64,000 bases of DNA. It comes from Streptomyces sp. TSRI0107 (GTDB lineage Bacteria > Actinomycetota > Actinomycetes > Streptomycetales > Streptomycetaceae). Shown one piece after another: positions 1 through 7,782 of this stretch. Location of the stretch: assembly GCF_001905845.1 (NCBI RefSeq), contig NZ_LIVZ01000006.1, positions 248,001-312,000 on the forward strand, given 5' to 3'. The position numbers were made by a program, and so were the translations under genes. Under the pieces are notes generated by a model. The model searched no databases, was not told the origin of the DNA, and saw only the letters and a list, made by a program, of their open reading frames with translations. How positions within the stretch are numbered: position 1 is the stretch's first letter; every line of letters begins with the position of its first letter.

Positions 1-99
1 GGCGCCGGACGGGCCAACTCGCTCGTCGGCGACGCGTTGGACCCGGTCTCGCGGATGCCGGAGTTCAAGGTGAGCGCGGTCCGGCTGGAGCGCATCTGA
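1..99 (+). CDS. nasA: Assimilatory nitrate reductase, catalytic subunit (C-terminal end only)
   Basis: Only the last 32 codons are in the window. They read in frame to TGA at 97-99. The residues (ANSLVGDALDPVSRMPEFK, then SAVRLERI) are the conserved tail of molybdopterin-guanine-dinucleotide nitrate reductases, where the DP-S--P--K motif lies near the cofactor. The stop overlaps the ATG of the next gene (TGATG), so the two are translationally coupled. The downstream partner is a NasB-type electron-transfer protein, which supports assimilatory nitrate reductase over other molybdopterin oxidoreductases. Inference rests on a short tail plus context. Confidence 0.75.
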   Translation, partial: GAGRANSLVGDALDPVSRMPEFKVSAVRLERI

Positions 100-1643
100 T
101 GCGGCACGTCGTGATCGTGGGCGCCGGTATGGCGGGGCACCGCGTGGCGGACGAGGTCCGGGCCCGGCGGCCCGGCTGGCGGATCACCCTCGTCGGCGCC
201 GAACCCCACCGGCCGTACAACCGCGTGCTGTTGACGAATCTGCTGGCGGGCCGCGCGACGGAGGATTCCGTCGAGCTGCCCCGGCAGGACGAGGGGACCG
301 CCGTCGTGACGGGCGTCCGGGTCACCGCCGTCGACCGGGCCGCGCGGACCGTCACCACCGACGACGGCCGCGTCACCGGCTACGACACGCTGGTCCTGGC
401 CACCGGCGGGGTCGCCTGGCTGCCGCCGGTCAAGGGCCTGGTCGGCGACAGCGGCCGCCCGCACCCCGGCACCGCCGCGTTCCGCACGCTCGCCGACTGC
501 CGCCGCATCCTCGGCCTGGCGGAGGCCGCCGTGGCCTCGGCGCCTTCGGGGCGGTCGCCGCGCGCCCTGGTGCTCGGCGGCGGGCTGCTCGGCGTCGAGG
601 CGGCGCGGGGGCTGGCGCAGCGGGGTCTGGAGGTGCGGGTCCTGCATGCCGCCGACCGCCTGATGGAACGCCAGCTGGACGCGGCGGCCGGGCGGGTCCT
701 CGGCCGGGCGCTGGACCGGCTGGGCATCGCCGTGGAACTCGGCGCGGCCGTCACCGAGGTGACCGCCGAGGACGGGCGGCTGACCGGTGTGAAGTGCGCC
801 GACGGGCGGAACATCGCCGGTGATCTGCTCGTCGTCTCGTGCGGTGCCCAGCCCGACACCCGCCTCGCCGAGGCGGCCGGTCTGCCCGTCGGCCGGGGCG
901 TCGTGGTGGACGACCGGATGCGTACCGCCGATCCGCACGTGTACGCGGTCGGCGACTGCGCCGAGCACCGGGGCACCGTGCACGGCCTGGTGGCGCCCGC
1001 CTGGGAGCAGGCCGCGGTCGCCGCGCAGGCGATCACCCAGGACCCGCGGGGCATGCCGTACCGGGGCTCTCGGATCGTCACCCGCCTGAAGGCGGCCGGC
1101 ATCGACCTCACGGCGATGGGCGAGACCCAGCTCACCGAGGACGACGCGTACAGCGCGGACGAGGGCGCTCCGCCCGAGGTGGTCCGCTTCCTCGACACCC
1201 GGCGCGGCACCTACCAGAAGCTGATCCTGCGCGAGAACCGGGTGACCGGCGCCATCCTGATCGGCGGCAGCACGGGCGCCACGGCCGGCGCCGGCACGGT
1301 CACGGGGCTCTTCGACCGGCAGGCCGAGGCCCCGCTGGACCGGCGGCTGCTGCTGTTCCCCGAGTTCCCCGAACCGGGCGTGGCGGCGGCCGGTGTCGCT
1401 CCCGGCGCGGCCGGGCTGCCCGGCGACGCCGTGGTCTGCCAGTGCAACGCGGTCACCAAGGACGCGATCACGCGGTGCCGGCGGGCCGGTGCCGGGGACG
1501 TCGCCGCGGTCGCCGCCCGGACCCGGGCCACCACCGGCTGCGGCAGCTGCCGCCCGCTCGTGGAGGAACTCCTCGCCCGGCCCGCCGATCCCGCCGTCCC
1601 CTCTGCCGAGGTCCACGGCCACACTCACCGAAAGGAACCCTGA
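99..1643 (+). CDS. nasB: NAD(P)H-dependent FAD oxidoreductase with BFD-type [2Fe-2S] domain (nitrate reductase electron-transfer subunit)
   Basis: A 514-residue flavoprotein that should pass electrons from NAD(P)H to the adjacent nitrate reductase. The N terminus has the FAD dinucleotide fold (VVIVGAGMAGHRVADEV). A second NAD fold follows near residue 155 (ALVLGGGLLGVEAA), and the FAD-binding VYAVGDCAEH motif is near residue 285. The C terminus (about 446-490) has VCQCN and TTGCGSC, the four-cysteine BFD-like domain typical of NasB/NirB proteins. It overlaps the preceding nitrate reductase stop and the following aspartokinase start by one base each, so it sits inside a coupled operon. It lacks the sirohaem domains, so it is not a nitrite reductase. 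Confidence 0.85.
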   Translation: MRHVVIVGAGMAGHRVADEVRARRPGWRITLVGAEPHRPYNRVLLTNLLAGRATEDSVELPRQDEGTAVVTGVRVTAVDRAARTVTTDDGRVTGYDTLVLATGGVAWLPPVKGLVGDSGRPHPGTAAFRTLADCRRILGLAEAAVASAPSGRSPRALVLGGGLLGVEAARGLAQRGLEVRVLHAADRLMERQLDAAAGRVLGRALDRLGIAVELGAAVTEVTAEDGRLTGVKCADGRNIAGDLLVVSCGAQPDTRLAEAAGLPVGRGVVVDDRMRTADPHVYAVGDCAEHRGTVHGLVAPAWEQAAVAAQAITQDPRGMPYRGSRIVTRLKAAGIDLTAMGETQLTEDDAYSADEGAPPEVVRFLDTRRGTYQKLILRENRVTGAILIGGSTGATAGAGTVTGLFDRQAEAPLDRRLLLFPEFPEPGVAAAGVAPGAAGLPGDAVVCQCNAVTKDAITRCRRAGAGDVAAVAARTRATTGCGSCRPLVEELLARPADPAVPSAEVHGHTHRKEP

Positions 1644-2929
1644 TGGCCCTTGTCGTGCAGAAGTACGGCGGCTCGTCCGTGGCCGACGCCGAGTCCGTCA
1701 AGCGGGTCGCCCGCCGCGTGGTGGCGGCCCGCGAGAGCGGCGACGACATCGTCGTCGTGGTCTCCGCCATGGGCGACACCACGGACGATCTGCTCACCCT
1801 CGCCGAGGAGGTCGGCGCGGACGGCCACAGCCGCGAGCTGGACATGCTGCTCACCGCGGGCGAGCGGATCTCCATGGCGCTGCTGGCGATGGCCGTCGGC
1901 GACCTCGGGTACGACGCCCGGTCGTTCACCGGCTCGCAGGCCGGCGTCGTCACGGACGCGGAGCACGGCCGGGCGCGCATCACCGAAGTGGCCCCCAAGC
2001 GCCTGCGGGAGGCTCTCGACGAGGGCGCGATCGTCATCGTCGCGGGCTTCCAGGGCGTGAGCCGGGAGACGAACGACATCACCACCCTCGGCCGCGGCGG
2101 CTCCGACACCACGGCGGTGGCGCTGGCCGCCGCGCTCGACGCCGACGTCTGCGCGATCTGCACGGACGTCGACGGCGTGTTCACCGCCGACCCCAGAATC
2201 GTCCCGGCGGCGCGGAAGATCGACCGGATCGCCGCCGAGGACATGCTCGAACTGGCCGCGCACGGCGCGAAGATCCTGCATCTGCGCTCCGTGGAGTTCG
2301 CCCGCCGGTTCGGCGTCCCCATCCATGTGCGCTCGTCCTTCAGCGAGAAGGACGGCACCTGGGTCACCGACCGAGGAGTCGGGAAGACGGCAGCAGGAGG
2401 AGAGAACATGGAACAGCCGGTCATCTCCGGCATCGCGCACGACCGGAGCCAGGCGAAGGTCACCATCGGGGGCGTCCCCGACAAGACCGGGGCGGCGGCC
2501 GTCATCTTCACGGCCCTCGCCGAGGCGGGCGTCAACCTCGACATGATCGTGCAGAACGTGTCGGCGGCCGCCACCGGGCTCACCGACATCTCCTTCACCC
2601 TCGCCGGCGCCGACTGCGCCGCGGCGCTGAGCGTCGTCGAAGGGCTCAAGGACCGGATCGGCTATCTGGACGTGCGGCACGACGACCGCATCGGCAAGCT
2701 GTCGGTGGTCGGCTCCGGCATGCGCTCCCACCCGGGCGTCTCGGCCACGCTGTTCTCCGCGCTGGCCGAGACCGGCATCAACATCGACATGATCTCCACC
2801 TCCGAGATCCGCATCTCCGTGGTGGTCCACATCCACGACCTGGAGGCCGCGGCGCTCGCCGCGCACAGCGCCTTCGGACTCGACTCCGACGGCATCGAGG
2901 CCGTCGTCCACGCAGGGACCGGCCGATGA
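1643..2929 (+). CDS. lysC: Aspartate kinase
   Basis: A 428-residue aspartokinase that makes aspartyl-4-phosphate for the lysine/threonine/methionine family and for aspartate-derived natural products. It opens with VVQKYGGSSV, the nucleotide-binding motif of the amino-acid kinase fold, and has GRGGSDTTAVALAAALDAD. Two C-terminal ACT domains start near residue 265. The ATG at 1643 overlaps the upstream TGA and has AAAGGAA 5 bases before it. Streptomyces usually pairs ask with asd (aspartate-semialdehyde dehydrogenase). Here it lies between a nitrate reductase subunit and a ProA-type reductase. It may therefore be a specialised second copy, but whether a housekeeping ask-asd exists elsewhere cannot be seen. 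Confidence 0.92.
   Translation: MALVVQKYGGSSVADAESVKRVARRVVAARESGDDIVVVVSAMGDTTDDLLTLAEEVGADGHSRELDMLLTAGERISMALLAMAVGDLGYDARSFTGSQAGVVTDAEHGRARITEVAPKRLREALDEGAIVIVAGFQGVSRETNDITTLGRGGSDTTAVALAAALDADVCAICTDVDGVFTADPRIVPAARKIDRIAAEDMLELAAHGAKILHLRSVEFARRFGVPIHVRSSFSEKDGTWVTDRGVGKTAAGGENMEQPVISGIAHDRSQAKVTIGGVPDKTGAAAVIFTALAEAGVNLDMIVQNVSAAATGLTDISFTLAGADCAAALSVVEGLKDRIGYLDVRHDDRIGKLSVVGSGMRSHPGVSATLFSALAETGINIDMISTSEIRISVVVHIHDLEAAALAAHSAFGLDSDGIEAVVHAGTGR
2408..2929 (+). CDS. Aspartokinase beta subunit from an in-frame internal start
   Basis: An ATG at 2408, in frame with the aspartokinase (codon 256), is preceded at 2395-2403 by AGGAGGAGA, the strongest ribosome-binding site in the neighbourhood. 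Translation from it would give a 173-residue polypeptide starting MEQPVISGIAHDRSQ and holding both ACT domains without the kinase domain. Bacillus and Corynebacterium make such beta subunits and assemble an alpha2-beta2 enzyme. Placement at the same domain boundary makes the same arrangement likely here. Expression is inferred. Confidence 0.7.
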   Translation: MEQPVISGIAHDRSQAKVTIGGVPDKTGAAAVIFTALAEAGVNLDMIVQNVSAAATGLTDISFTLAGADCAAALSVVEGLKDRIGYLDVRHDDRIGKLSVVGSGMRSHPGVSATLFSALAETGINIDMISTSEIRISVVVHIHDLEAAALAAHSAFGLDSDGIEAVVHAGTGR

Positions 2930-4248
2930 GCGAGAAGTCACCCACGGCGTCCCGCGGCGGCGTCCTGGAGGCGGCCGCCGCGGCCCGGCGGGCGGCCGTC
3001 CCGCTGGCCACGCTGTCCGGCGCCGACAAGGACGCGGCGCTGGAGGCGGTCGCCGACGCCCTGCTGGCCCGCTCCGGCGAGATCCTTCAGGCCAACCGCC
3101 GGGACGTCGAGGCGGCGCTGGCCGCCGGGAAGCCGGAGTCGGTGCTCGACCGGCTGCGGATGGACGAGGCGGGCGTCGCCGGGGTCGCCGCCACCGTGCG
3201 GCAGGTGGCCGCGCTGCCCGACCCGGTCGGCGAGACGACGTACTCCTCGGTCCTCCCCAACGGCCTGGACGTACGGCGGATCCGGGTGCCGCTCGGTGTG
3301 ATCGCCTTCGTCTACGAGGGCCGCCCGAACGCCACCGCCGACGCCGCCGCCCTCTGCCTGAAGAGCGGCAACGCCGTGCTGCTGCGCGGCTCCTCCGTCG
3401 CGCGGGCGACCGATTCGGCGCTGATCGCGGTGATCCGGGGCGCGCTGGCCGGGACCGCCGTACCCGTCGACGCGGTCCAGCGGGTGCCCGGCGACGACCG
3501 GTCCTCCGTGCGGGAGCTGATGACGGCCAGGGGGCTGGTCGACCTGCTGATCCCGCGCGGCGGAACGGGCCTGATCCGCACCGTCGTCGAGGGCGCCACC
3601 GTCCCCGTCCTCGAGACCGGCATCGGCAACTGCCACGTCTACGTCGACGAGGACGCCGATCCGGCCATGGCGCTGTCGGTGCTGCTCAACTCGAAGACGC
3701 AGCGCCCCTCGACGTGCAACGCGGCGGAGTCGCTGCTGGTCCACGCGAAGATCGCCGACACGTTCCTGCCGGCCGCGCTGGCCGCGCTGCGCGAGGCGGG
3801 CGTCACCGTCCACGGTGACGCGCGGGTGGCCGGGTACGACCGGGCCGTGGTGCCGGCCACCGAGGAGGACTGGGCGGCGGAGTACCTGTCCCCGGACATC
3901 TCCGCGGCGGTCGTGGACTCGCTGGACGACGCGGTCGCGCACATCCGGCGGTACGGCTCCGGGCACACCGAGTCGGTCGTCACGCGGTCGGCGGCCGCCG
4001 CCGAGCGGTTCACGTCGCTGGTCGACTCCGCGGTCGTCGCCGTGAACGTCTCCACCCGGTACGTCGACGGCGGCGAGATGGGACTCGGCGCGGAGGTCGG
4101 GATCTCCACGCAGAAGGTCCACGCCCGCGGGCCGATCGCGCTCGCCGAGCTGACCACGGCCAAGTACGTCCTCACCGGCGACGGCCACGTCCGGGGCGCC
4201 GCGCCCGCGGCCCCCGGCCTGAGCTGTGACGCCCTGTCCGGCGGCTGA
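2926..4248 (+). CDS. proA: Glutamate-5-semialdehyde dehydrogenase (gamma-glutamyl phosphate reductase) family
   Basis: A 440-residue NADPH-dependent acyl-phosphate reductase of the ProA family. It has RIRVPLGVIAFVYEGRPN, the cofactor-site LKSGNAVLLRG, and catalytic Cys264 in QRPSTCNAAES. Length is normal for ProA. The ATG overlaps the aspartokinase stop (ATGA), so the two proteins are made from one mRNA in coupled fashion. Classical ProA reduces glutamyl-5-phosphate made by ProB. Here the partner kinase makes aspartyl-4-phosphate, so the enzyme could instead yield aspartate semialdehyde, or simply be a second proline-pathway copy. The sequence does not decide substrate. Confidence 0.85.
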   Translation: MSEKSPTASRGGVLEAAAAARRAAVPLATLSGADKDAALEAVADALLARSGEILQANRRDVEAALAAGKPESVLDRLRMDEAGVAGVAATVRQVAALPDPVGETTYSSVLPNGLDVRRIRVPLGVIAFVYEGRPNATADAAALCLKSGNAVLLRGSSVARATDSALIAVIRGALAGTAVPVDAVQRVPGDDRSSVRELMTARGLVDLLIPRGGTGLIRTVVEGATVPVLETGIGNCHVYVDEDADPAMALSVLLNSKTQRPSTCNAAESLLVHAKIADTFLPAALAALREAGVTVHGDARVAGYDRAVVPATEEDWAAEYLSPDISAAVVDSLDDAVAHIRRYGSGHTESVVTRSAAAAERFTSLVDSAVVAVNVSTRYVDGGEMGLGAEVGISTQKVHARGPIALAELTTAKYVLTGDGHVRGAAPAAPGLSCDALSGG

Positions 4249-4252
4249 GCGG

Positions 4253-4285
4253 GTGGCGCGGGACCGTCCCGTGGTCCCGCGCCAC
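4253..4285. terminator. Hairpin between convergent genes
   Basis: A perfect 13-bp stem (GTGGCGCGGGACC at 4253-4265 against GGTCCCGCGCCAC at 4273-4285) with a 7-base loop. It begins 4 bases after the proA stop and lies 12 bases from the convergent MocR stop, so it can end transcription from both sides. There is no U-tract, as is usual in Streptomyces. Confidence 0.8.
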
Positions 4286-4297
4286 GCGTCCGGGGTG

Positions 4298-5767
4298 TCA
4301 GACGGCGAGCCCGTTCATCACCACGCGGCCGGGCTCGTCCTTCTGGTACCGGCGCCAGGCGGCGGCGAGCCGGCTCACCGCCTCGTCCAGCTCGTCCTCG
4401 GCGAGCAGGAACGGCAGCCGCAGCCGGTCCGCGTCACCGCCGGCCGGGTGCAGCGAGGCGCCGGGCAGGACGGCGACGCCGTGGCGCAGCGCGGTCTGCG
4501 CGAACGTCGAGGCGTCACCGTCGGGCAGCCGCACCCACAGGGTCTGGCCGCCCTCGGCGGGCCGGAAGTCCCAGTCGGGCAGCCGGCGGGACAGCGCGGC
4601 GCACAGGTGGTCGTGGCGCACGCGAAGCTGCTCGGCGCGCTGCCGGGCGAGGTCGTCCAGGCCGGGCAGCAGCTCGGCGGCGGCCAGCTGGGACAGGACG
4701 TCGCTGCCGAAGTCCTGCGGGGCCTTCAGCCGGGCCAGCCGCGACACCAGCGACGCCTTGGCCCTGATCCAGCCGATGCGCAGCCCGCCCCAGGCCAGCT
4801 TGCTCAGCGAGCCGACGGTGATGACCTGGCCGTCGGTGTCGAAGGCGGCCAGTCCGGGCGGTGCGGTGCCGTCGAAGGTGAGCGAGCCGAGCACCTCGTC
4901 GTCGATGAGCGGTACGTCGTGCCGGCGGGCCGCTTCGACCAGGCGGCGGCGGATCAGGGACGGCACGACCGTGCCCGTCGGGTTGTGGCAGGTCGGCACC
5001 AGGTAGGCCAGCGCGGGGCGGTGCTCGGCGACCGCGCGGCACCACGCCTCCGCGTCCAGGCCGTCCGTGCCGGTGGGCACCGACCGGACGACCGCGGCCG
5101 CCTCGCGCAGCAGTTCCAGCGCGCCGGGGTAGGTCGGCGCCTCGACCAGGACCTGGTCGCCGGGTGCGACCAGCAGCCGGACGAGCAGGGCCAGTGCCTG
5201 CTGGGCGCCGGTGGTGACGAGGATCTGCTCGGGGTCGGTGTGCGTGCCGCGTCCGGTGTAGTGGCGGGCGAGCGCGGCCCGCAGGTCGGGGTGCCCGGCG
5301 GGGTGGTAGCCGAGGTCCGGGGAGGGCGCGGCGAGCCGGGACAGTCCGGCCTGGTAGGCGGCGAGGAGTTCCGGGGGCGGTGCGTCGGGTGCCGCGCAGG
5401 CCATCTGGAGTACGCCGTCGGGCGGTTCGAGGAAGTTGAGGAACATCGGGTGCGCGGTGCCGGCCTGGCCCGGGGCCTTGGTGTCGCCGTCGTGCGGCGC
5501 GGACGGGGTCACCCAGGTGCCGCTGCCCTGACGCCGCCGCAGCCGCCCCTCCAGACGGAGCGGTTCGTAGGCGGCGACCAGGGTGGCCCGGCCCACGGCC
5601 AGTCTCTGGGCCAGCTCACGCTCCGGCGGCAGCCGGGTGCCCGGGGCCAGATCGCCCGCGTCGATGAGTTCGCGCAGCCGCCGGGCGAGCAGCAGATGCA
5701 GCGGACCGCGCCCGGCCGACCAGCGGCCGAGCTGGAAAACCAGAAGATCCACATCGATTGGCTTCAT
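4298..5767 (-). CDS. MocR-family transcriptional regulator (GntR winged helix fused to aminotransferase domain)
   Basis: A 489-residue fusion. Residues about 15-90 are a GntR-type winged helix (LARRLRELIDAGDLAPGTRLPPERELAQRLAVGR). Residues about 110-485 are a fold-type I aminotransferase domain with CHNPTG, the DDEV segment and PLP-binding Lys322 in SLSKLAWGGLRIGW. MocR proteins sense PLP or an amino-acid adduct and usually act on a divergent neighbour. The neighbour here is a PLP-family gene starting about 65 bases away, with repeated ATTGGC boxes between them. The ligand and regulated pathway are unknown. Confidence 0.88.
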   Translation of the reverse strand: MKPIDVDLLVFQLGRWSAGRGPLHLLLARRLRELIDAGDLAPGTRLPPERELAQRLAVGRATLVAAYEPLRLEGRLRRRQGSGTWVTPSAPHDGDTKAPGQAGTAHPMFLNFLEPPDGVLQMACAAPDAPPPELLAAYQAGLSRLAAPSPDLGYHPAGHPDLRAALARHYTGRGTHTDPEQILVTTGAQQALALLVRLLVAPGDQVLVEAPTYPGALELLREAAAVVRSVPTGTDGLDAEAWCRAVAEHRPALAYLVPTCHNPTGTVVPSLIRRRLVEAARRHDVPLIDDEVLGSLTFDGTAPPGLAAFDTDGQVITVGSLSKLAWGGLRIGWIRAKASLVSRLARLKAPQDFGSDVLSQLAAAELLPGLDDLARQRAEQLRVRHDHLCAALSRRLPDWDFRPAEGGQTLWVRLPDGDASTFAQTALRHGVAVLPGASLHPAGGDADRLRLPFLLAEDELDEAVSRLAAAWRRYQKDEPGRVVMNGLAV

Positions 5768-5793
5768 CAGTGAGCCAATATAACGAGATTGGC
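5757..5793. promoter_or_regulatory. Candidate MocR operator: three alternating ATTGGC/GCCAAT boxes
   Basis: ATTGGC occurs at 5757-5762 (inside the MocR start region), its inverse GCCAAT at 5774-5779, and ATTGGC again at 5788-5793. The intergenic pair forms a palindrome with an 8-base AT-rich centre. A TATAAC hexamer (5779-5784) lies inside. MocR factors commonly bind repeated half-sites between divergent genes, so this is a plausible autoregulatory and target operator. Confidence 0.55.
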
Positions 5794-5831
5794 ACTGCCG
5801 TGACCCGAGTACGGCGGTGAGGATCGCCGAT

Positions 5832-6923
5832 ATGACCCTCTCCCCGCTGCTTCACGACCGGCCCGGCGACCCCAGCCGGTCTCTTGGACGCACCGGCACG
5901 CTCGAATCCCTGGCCGTGCACTCCGGCGACCGCGGCCTCACCCGCCTCGCGCCACAGGCGCTGGAGACCGCCATGGCCGACCTGGAGGACGGCGCCGCCG
6001 CGCTCGCCACCGCCACCGGCGCGGCCGCCCTCGACAGCGTGCTCGCCTGCCATCTGCGTCCCGGCGACCACGCCGTCGCGCAGTGCTCCCCGTACGGGGG
6101 CAGCCTGGCGCGGTTCCGCGCGCTGGAACGCGGCCGTGGCGTGAGCGTCACCTACGTGTCCGGCCGCAGCGCCGAGGAGGTGGCCAGGGCGATCCGTCCC
6201 ACCACCCGGCTGCTGTACGTGGAAACCCTCGCCGGCCCCCTCGCGGATGTCTGCGACCTGCCGGCCATGACCGGCCTCGCCCGGAAGGCCGGGCTGATGA
6301 CGGTCGTCGACAACACCTTCGCCTCCCCGGTGCTGTGCCGGCCGCTCCAGCACGGCGCGGACGTCGTCATCCACTCCACCACCGCCTACATCGGCGGCCA
6401 CACCGACATGACCGGCGGCATCGCCGTCTTCGCCGACGAGCGGCAGCACCGCAGGGTCCGCGACCGGGTCCGCGCGCTGCGGCAGGGCGGCGACCCGTTC
6501 ACCGGCTGGCTCACCCTGCGCGGGCTGCGCACCCTGCCGCTGCGGATGCGCCAGCACTGCGAGAACGCGGGCGCCCTCGCCCGGCGCCTCGCCGCGCATC
6601 CGGCGGTCGCCGCCGTCCACTGGCCGGGCCTGCCCGGCCACCGCGGTCACCGGGTGGCGGCCCGGCTCCTCGGGGACTACGGCGGGCTGCTCGCCTTCGG
6701 CATCGCCGGCGGCCGCGACGCCGCCCGGCAGTTCGTCGAGCGGGTGACGCTGGCCCAGTCGAGCACCGCCCTCGGCGGCATGGAGACCCTCGTCCACCAC
6801 CCCGACAGCTCGGTGCTGCGGGCGGTCGGCGCGAGCGAGGGAACGGTCCGTGTCTCCGTCGGCATCGAGAACCCCGACCACCTCTGGTCCGACTTCGTCC
6901 ACGCGCTGCCGTCACCCTGGTAG
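5832..6923 (+). CDS. Cystathionine gamma-synthase/lyase-family protein lacking the PLP lysine
   Basis: A 363-residue fold-type I protein of the Cys/Met metabolism family. It keeps the family layout: QCSPYGG phosphate region, YVET, VVDNTFASPVL with the pyridine-binding Asp, HSTTAYIGGHTD, and the C-terminal SSTALGGMETLVHHP. The invariant Schiff-base lysine of HSxTKY is alanine here (Ala185, codon GCC at 6384-6386), so normal PLP chemistry should be impossible. The reading frame is intact and codon use is ordinary, so it is conserved as a protein and not obviously decaying. ATG 5832 has GAGG nine bases upstream; GTG 5817 is an alternative start. It is divergent from the MocR gene. Confidence 0.8.
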   Translation: MTLSPLLHDRPGDPSRSLGRTGTLESLAVHSGDRGLTRLAPQALETAMADLEDGAAALATATGAAALDSVLACHLRPGDHAVAQCSPYGGSLARFRALERGRGVSVTYVSGRSAEEVARAIRPTTRLLYVETLAGPLADVCDLPAMTGLARKAGLMTVVDNTFASPVLCRPLQHGADVVIHSTTAYIGGHTDMTGGIAVFADERQHRRVRDRVRALRQGGDPFTGWLTLRGLRTLPLRMRQHCENAGALARRLAAHPAVAAVHWPGLPGHRGHRVAARLLGDYGGLLAFGIAGGRDAARQFVERVTLAQSSTALGGMETLVHHPDSSVLRAVGASEGTVRVSVGIENPDHLWSDFVHALPSPW

Positions 6924-6927
6924 CCGC

Positions 6928-7167
6928 CTACGACGCCCCGACCTGGAGGGTGCCCGGCACTTCCTCGGGCACCCACCGCAGCAGGTCCCCCGGCTGGCAG
7001 TCCAGGACCTCGCAGAGCGCGGCGAGGGTGGTGAACCGGACCGCCTTGGCCCGGCCGTTCTTCAGGACGGCCAGGTTGGCGGGGGTGATGCCGACCCGCT
7101 CGGCCAGCTCGCCCACGGACATCTTGCGTCTGGCGAGCATGACGTCGATGTCGACGACGATCGGCAT
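6928..7167 (-). CDS. Small XRE-family helix-turn-helix regulator
   Basis: A 79-residue protein that is almost entirely one Cro/CI-type helix-turn-helix (MLARRKMSVGELAERVGITPANLAVLKNGRAK, then FTTLAALCEVLDCQPGDLL). This short YozG-like type is regularly encoded after a DUF2975 membrane protein. Its ATG overlaps the upstream DUF2975 stop (ATGA). The operon probably represses itself through the CGATA-type inverted repeats upstream of the first gene. Confidence 0.85.
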   Translation of the reverse strand: MPIVVDIDVMLARRKMSVGELAERVGITPANLAVLKNGRAKAVRFTTLAALCEVLDCQPGDLLRWVPEEVPGTLQVGAS

Positions 7168-7655
7168 CAGATCACCTCGGCGAGCTCGGCCTGCATCCGG
7201 GACGCCTCGGCGTCGCGGTCGACGGCTTGCGCGAGGAGCATCCGCAGCACCAGCACGATGAGCGCCACACCGAGAACCGCGAGTCCGACCCCGCCGATCA
7301 GCAGCACGACACCCGGCGCGACGGCCTCACCCGGGGCGAGGACCACGCCGAGCGCGAAGACCAGCAGAGCGGCGGCGGTCATCGCCCCGATGACGACGTG
7401 CACGTACCGGAACGCCCCGTGCGAGAAGACGGTCCCCCGCCGCGCCATCGTCACGAGCCGCCACACACAGACGAGCACCACCTCGGCCGTCACCAGCCCC
7501 AGCAGCACGATCACGACCACCGGCACCCGCGGCCCGAAGTCCCGCAGATCGGCGGCCAGCAACGGCACCATCACCGCTTGCACGAACAACGCCCCGGCGA
7601 GCAACGCGACAAGCACGGCACGCAGGGCCAGCACGGTCAGTCTGCCCATGGACAT
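7167..7655 (-). CDS. DUF2975-type integral membrane protein
   Basis: A 162-residue protein with four hydrophobic segments (about residues 5-27, 40-65, 85-108 and 115-140), matching the DUF2975 family in length and topology. The start at 7655 (MSMGRLTVL) follows a doubled AAGGGG purine run; the second ATG at 7649 is also possible. It is co-transcribed with the overlapping XRE gene. Family function is unknown; a regulator/membrane sensor pair is an inference from context. Confidence 0.75.
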   Translation of the reverse strand: MSMGRLTVLALRAVLVALLAGALFVQAVMVPLLAADLRDFGPRVPVVVIVLLGLVTAEVVLVCVWRLVTMARRGTVFSHGAFRYVHVVIGAMTAAALLVFALGVVLAPGEAVAPGVVLLIGGVGLAVLGVALIVLVLRMLLAQAVDRDAEASRMQAELAEVI

Positions 7656-7667
7656 CCCCTTCCCCTT

Positions 7668-7703
7668 ATCGAACATCGATGGGAATCTATCGAAAAACGA
7701 TAG
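7668..7703. promoter_or_regulatory. Two CGAT-type inverted repeats upstream of the DUF2975-XRE operon
   Basis: ATCGA-ACA-TCGAT lies at 7668-7680 and CTATCG-AAAAA-CGATAG at 7687-7703, both perfect. They are AT-rich islands in GC-rich DNA just upstream of the operon start, so they are good operator candidates for the XRE protein encoded in the same operon. Confidence 0.6.
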
Positions 7704-7782
7704 CGCAGGGAAGAAGTGAAGGGCCGGCCCCAGGAGCACAGGCCCCGGGACCGGCCCTCGCACTGCCGTCCTCGCGCTGCCG

